Shown here in pieces: positions 62,658 to 64,000 of a stretch of DNA of 64,000 nt. A model generated the notes under the pieces. That model worked only from the letters and a program-made list of their open reading frames with translations. It was not told the origin of the DNA and ran no database searches. The stretch covers positions 7,192,001-7,256,000 of the forward strand of contig JAILWY010000006.1 in the NCBI GenBank assembly GCA_022113835.1, written 5' to 3'. The number at the start of each line of letters is the position of its first letter. The stretch's first letter is position 1. Both the position numbers and the translations under genes were made by a program. This DNA comes from Atopsyche davidsoni. Lineage: Eukaryota; Arthropoda; Insecta; Trichoptera; Hydrobiosidae.

Positions 62658-63880
62658 CGCGGTCCGATAAGTACTTAGCCTCACCGCCCGATGGTGCTAG
62701 TATCGCAAGAGAGATTTACTATCGTGTAGTACATTCTTGTAGACGGCTACTGTCAAAATTTCAGCCGAATCGGACTCATAGTTTTGTTTAGAAGCGGACG
62801 TGTACGCGTATTTTAAAAAAATGGAAAAAGAGCAATATCGGTCGGTGATTCGATTCTTGTTTTTGGAAGGGAAATCGCGCAGCGAAATCAAAGAGCGCTT
62901 GGATGCTGTGTACGATGACTCTTTTCCTTCGATGGCGACCATCAAATGTTGGTTTAACGAGTTTCAACGTTTCAACAAAATGGCTGCCACGGAGGATAAC
63001 GTGACAAAAATCCACGATCTCGTATTGGCAGACCGCCGATTGAAGGTGCGCGAGATAGCTGAAACAGTAGGCATCTCAAAAGACCACGTGGGTCATATCC
63101 TGCATGAAATTTTGGGCATGAGAAAGCTTTCAGCTCGATGGGTGCCACGTTTGCTCACTCCGGACAACAAGCGCAACCGCGAGACCACTTCGGAGCAGTG
63201 TTTGACGCTGTTTAAGCGCAGTCCGAAGGAGTTTCTGCGTCGTTTCGTGACCGTCGACGAAACATAGATCCACTGGTACACACCAGAGACCAAGGAACAG
63301 TCGAAACAGTGGACTTCACCCGGCGAACGTGCTCCGAAGAAGGCGAAGACTCTCCTATCGGCCAGAAAGCTGATGGCCACCGTTTTCTGAGATTCACAAG
63401 GTGTGATCTACATTGACTACCTGGAGAAGGGCAAAACGGTCACAGGGCTCTACTATGCCGAATTATTGGGCCGATTCGACGTCGAATTGCAGGAAAACGG
63501 CCCAATTTGGCGATGAAAAAAGTGCTCTTCCACCATGACAACGCACCGGCTCACACCTCAAATTGGTCAAATTGCACTACGAACTGCTCCCCCATCCACC
63601 GTATTCTCCAGATTTGGCCCAGTGCGATTTTTTTTGTTTCCGAATTTGAAAAAGTCACTCGGCGGGCAGGAATTTAAGTCGAATGAGGAGGCCATCGCCG
63701 CCACGGAGGCCTACTTTGCAGACCTCGAGAAAACGTATTTTTCAGATGAGTTAAGGAAGTTGGAGCATCGCTGGGTCAAGTGAATCGAGCTTAAAGGAGA
63801 CTATTTTGAGAAATAAATCGCCACTTTTCAAAAAGCGTTTCGTTTTTCTTCTGTAGGCTAAGTACTTATCGGACCGCCCT

Positions 63881-63882
<2 letters not shown>
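62658..63882 (+). mobile_element. Nearly full-length, inactive mariner (second subfamily)
   Basis: Inverted ends share GGTCCGATAAGTACTTAGCC; TA lies on both sides. From ATG 62821 the transposase reads through an HTH region (KCWFNEFQRFN), VGISKDHVGHI, MRKL.ARWVPR and VTVDET, where TAG (63265) replaces a Trp codon. A later TGA near 63390 (another Trp position) and frameshifts follow. HHDNAPAH and HPPYSPDLAQCD are still readable, so all three catalytic Asp positions survive in broken frames. The relationship looks closest to irritans-type mariners. It is a pseudogene. Confidence 0.93.
62821..63783 (+). pseudogene. Mariner transposase pseudogene
   Basis: This is the coding part of the element at 62658-63882. 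About 148 codons are intact from MEKEQYRSV to the TAG at 63265. Similarity then continues through IHWYTPETKEQSKQWTSPGE, KLMATVF, YIDYLEKGKT and, after frameshifts, SNEEAIAATEAYFADLEK near the end. The two stops look like TGG to TAG/TGA changes, the usual decay of tryptophan codons. Confidence 0.9.

Positions 63883-63936
<54 letters not shown>
63883..63936. repeat. (TA)27 microsatellite
   Basis: An uninterrupted TA repeat directly abuts the 3' end of the mariner. The DNA left of the element (62630-62657) is also TA-rich, as expected for insertion of a TA-targeting element into a TA microsatellite. Confidence 0.97.
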
Positions 63937-63938
<2 letters not shown>

Positions 63939-64000
63939 TGTCAAAACAAGTACGCGCTGTGTTTGAACTACTCCCACCCCCTCTTCTGCTCCCGGCCGAC

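Overview
The window is AT-rich eukaryotic DNA with spliceosomal (GT-AG) introns, a Beaten-path-type immunoglobulin gene and a typical arthropod set of decayed transposons (mariner, piggyBac, hAT, LINE and tRNA-derived SINE). An insect is the best fit. The order cannot be settled from the sequence alone. Coding exons are far richer in G+C than the introns and intergenic DNA around them.

Only one protein-coding gene can be supported. It is a six-exon, plus-strand Beat-family gene from ATG 43380 to TAA 55441, 291 codons. The exons join in frame with intron phases 1, 0, 1, 0, 1. It encodes a weak signal peptide, two Ig domains and a short hydrophobic C-terminus, followed by an AATAAA signal. A non-coding 5' exon may begin at 43207.

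Layout. Positions 1-12.9 kb are gene-free AT-rich DNA with interleaved duplications (3.3-3.9 kb), a repeat carrying a hammerhead-like hairpin (8.4 kb) and a GC-rich patch (8.7 kb). From 12.9 to 16.5 kb lie two decayed LINE 3' ends and three SINE copies. From 16.5 to 27.6 kb there are more LINE scraps, a near-perfect 94-bp inverted repeat (23.2-23.4 kb) and a CpG-rich island (25.4-25.6 kb). A TTAA-flanked, internally deleted piggyBac occupies 27.64-28.65 kb. From 28.7 to 43.2 kb there are several GC-rich blocks that look like candidate regulatory DNA, a G-tract minisatellite (34.4 kb) and a hAT MITE with a perfect 8-bp target duplication (38.5-39.0 kb). The Beat gene fills 43.2-55.5 kb; its introns hold a LINE scrap, two oppositely oriented deleted mariners and SINE pieces. 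The last 8.5 kb are AT-rich, with one SINE copy and a nearly full-length dead mariner inserted beside a TA microsatellite.

I see no clearly new multi-gene system. The most interesting signals are the inverted mariner pair flanking a frame-neutral exon pair, a donor-like start to exon 5, three AP-1-type sites in intron 3, and the hammerhead-like inverted repeat. Most of the short open frames in the window are chance AT-rich frames or transposon remnants.
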